DNA of 64,000 nt from Henckelia pumila. Its lineage: Eukaryota; Streptophyta; Magnoliopsida; Lamiales; Gesneriaceae. The notes under the pieces were generated by a model that was not told the origin of the DNA, searched no databases, and saw only the letters and a list, made by a program, of their open reading frames with translations. The translations under genes and the position numbers were made by a program. This document shows, one piece after another, positions 60,575-64,000 of the stretch (positions within the stretch are counted from its first letter, which is position 1; each line of letters starts with the position of its first letter). The stretch spans positions 4,960,001 through 5,024,000 of the forward strand of contig NC_133123.1 of the NCBI RefSeq assembly GCF_033568475.1, written 5' to 3'.

Positions 60575-61683
60575 AATACTATCTAGATGATATTTATATA
60601 ATTAAGCTCATTAATTTACTAAAATTAACATTTACCCCATTTTTTTAGCAAAAAAGAAATTTTCATCATCCATAAATTTCGATCCAAATCAACTCAACTA
60701 TGAAATAGACTTCGTTTTAATTTTTTTTACCAGATTTACTTGCTTATTTATCGTTCACGGTGCATCCCTACTCAATAGAAAATAAATCCCCTCTTCATTT
60801 TACTTCGATGGAAAATCCAAAAGACTATACATGTCTCAGTGATATGAAAATCTATTTCGAAACGTGACGGATGCATAAGAATTTTTGTTATGTAGGACCT
60901 TTTACTTTAAAATTTGTCACATCAATATCTTTCATTGGGTCATGCAGCCAATAATTATGACCATGAGGATTTAGAATGTCAAATTTTAAAAAACGAAATA
61001 AAAAAAGGTCTCCAGAATACACACAGTTTTTGTCTTGGTTAATTTTGGATCACAGTATTTGAATTCAGCAATACCATAAATCAAATTTCCTTTCCTCTCC
61101 AATTAGATTGGGCTTGGATTGATGGATTCAAGCTGTAGATTGCAATTCAATTGACTTGTTTAGATTTACAAAATTGAAATGAATTTCACAGTCTGTCCAT
61201 ATCAAGTTGGGCAATTTCAATAATAGATGTGTTGAATTTCAAATTCAACCAAAAAGATCGCCATTTAAACTGCGTCCCTCAAATCCTTTCTCGACTCAAG
61301 TCCATTAATCCAAGCATAACAATACTAGCATAACCTATATTAGTCACGAGTAAAGAATATGGGGATGATTCAATGAATTTTCAAACAATGTAGAAATTAA
61401 GCGAGCAGCAAAACCCGCTGCAATTATTTCACTTTCAAAGTCTTACTAACTAGTAATCTCGATCAACAGCAGCATAATTTAAGACTCTACAGCAAAACCG
61501 TCACTCAGTCAGTTGCATGGACTGTATCATTTTTATTCAAAGTAATGCCTTTAGCCTAATTCAAGTAAAGGTATGATAACACCTCTGCGTAGCAAGAAAC
61601 ACTTGAAGAGGATACAAAATAGGCAAACGACTCAAAATTGTGATAACATCTTGGTAATAGGATGGAGTTTGGCCAGCTGCCGT
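60575..61683. other. Spacer and 3' region of the malate dehydrogenase gene
   Basis: AT-rich, no gene. It holds the inverted-repeat element at 61112-61315, and the last ~200 bases are probably MDH 3' UTR. Confidence 0.55.
61112..61315. repeat. MITE-like element with terminal inverted repeats (204 bp)
   Basis: Starts gcttggattgatggattcaa and ends with its imperfect inverse, gactcaagtccattaatccaagc, giving terminal inverted repeats of about 22 bases. Non-coding; target duplication not clear. Confidence 0.65.

Positions 61684-64000
<2,317 letters not shown>

Overview
The window is nuclear DNA of a flowering plant. Its host genes are intron-rich and have familiar eudicot orthologues: NCL exchanger, plastid ribosomal protein bS6c, SPEAR/TIE repressor, SPD1/Ycf45-type ATPase, CLE peptide and mitochondrial malate dehydrogenase. 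Spacers are AT-rich and full of plant-type LTR retrotransposons and MITEs. An asterid, perhaps in Lamiales, is my guess from the style of the genes and repeats; it is not proven.

Bases 1-26,400 are a retrotransposon block. From 1 to 10,096 lies a minus-strand Ty3/gypsy element of the Tat lineage (gag-pol polyprotein with two RNase H domains). It carries two tandem-repeat arrays and a separate plus-strand ORF antisense to pol, with its own TATA box; its 3' LTR lies beyond the left edge. From 10,483 to 26,380 lies an old, broken Ty1/copia element (Tork/Tnt1-like, TSD atttg). Two younger elements are nested in it: a Cassandra TRIM with 5S-rRNA-like LTRs (11,838-12,667, TSD cggtg) and a Tekay/Del-type chromovirus with almost identical 2.6-kb LTRs (15,155-25,262, TSD taaca). 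LTR divergence orders the insertions: copia first, then Cassandra, then Tekay. The flanking sequence is a duplicated repeat, one copy of which also took a hAT MITE.

Bases 29,600-64,000 are the gene-bearing part. NCL (+, 7 exons, a SINE in intron 1) converges on plastid bS6c (-, 2 exons). Next come a SPEAR/TIE EAR repressor (-, 5 exons), an intronless tRNA-Ile(UAU) gene, a NAC-domain pseudogene, an odd array of CCACGG/CCGTGG palindromes, and a MULE-type MITE with an 11-bp target duplication. They are followed by the SPD1 plastid AAA ATPase (+, 9 exons), a CLE1-7-type signalling peptide (+), a solo LTR of Tat type, and the last six exons of mitochondrial malate dehydrogenase (-), whose 5' part lies outside the window.

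The host genes do not form an operon or cluster; they are independent nuclear loci. Three products (bS6c, SPD1, mMDH) are predicted to act in organelles; the NCL exchanger is a membrane protein, SPEAR nuclear and CLE secreted. Exon borders were read by eye from GT/AG sites, reading-frame phase and remembered family sequences. No searches were run.
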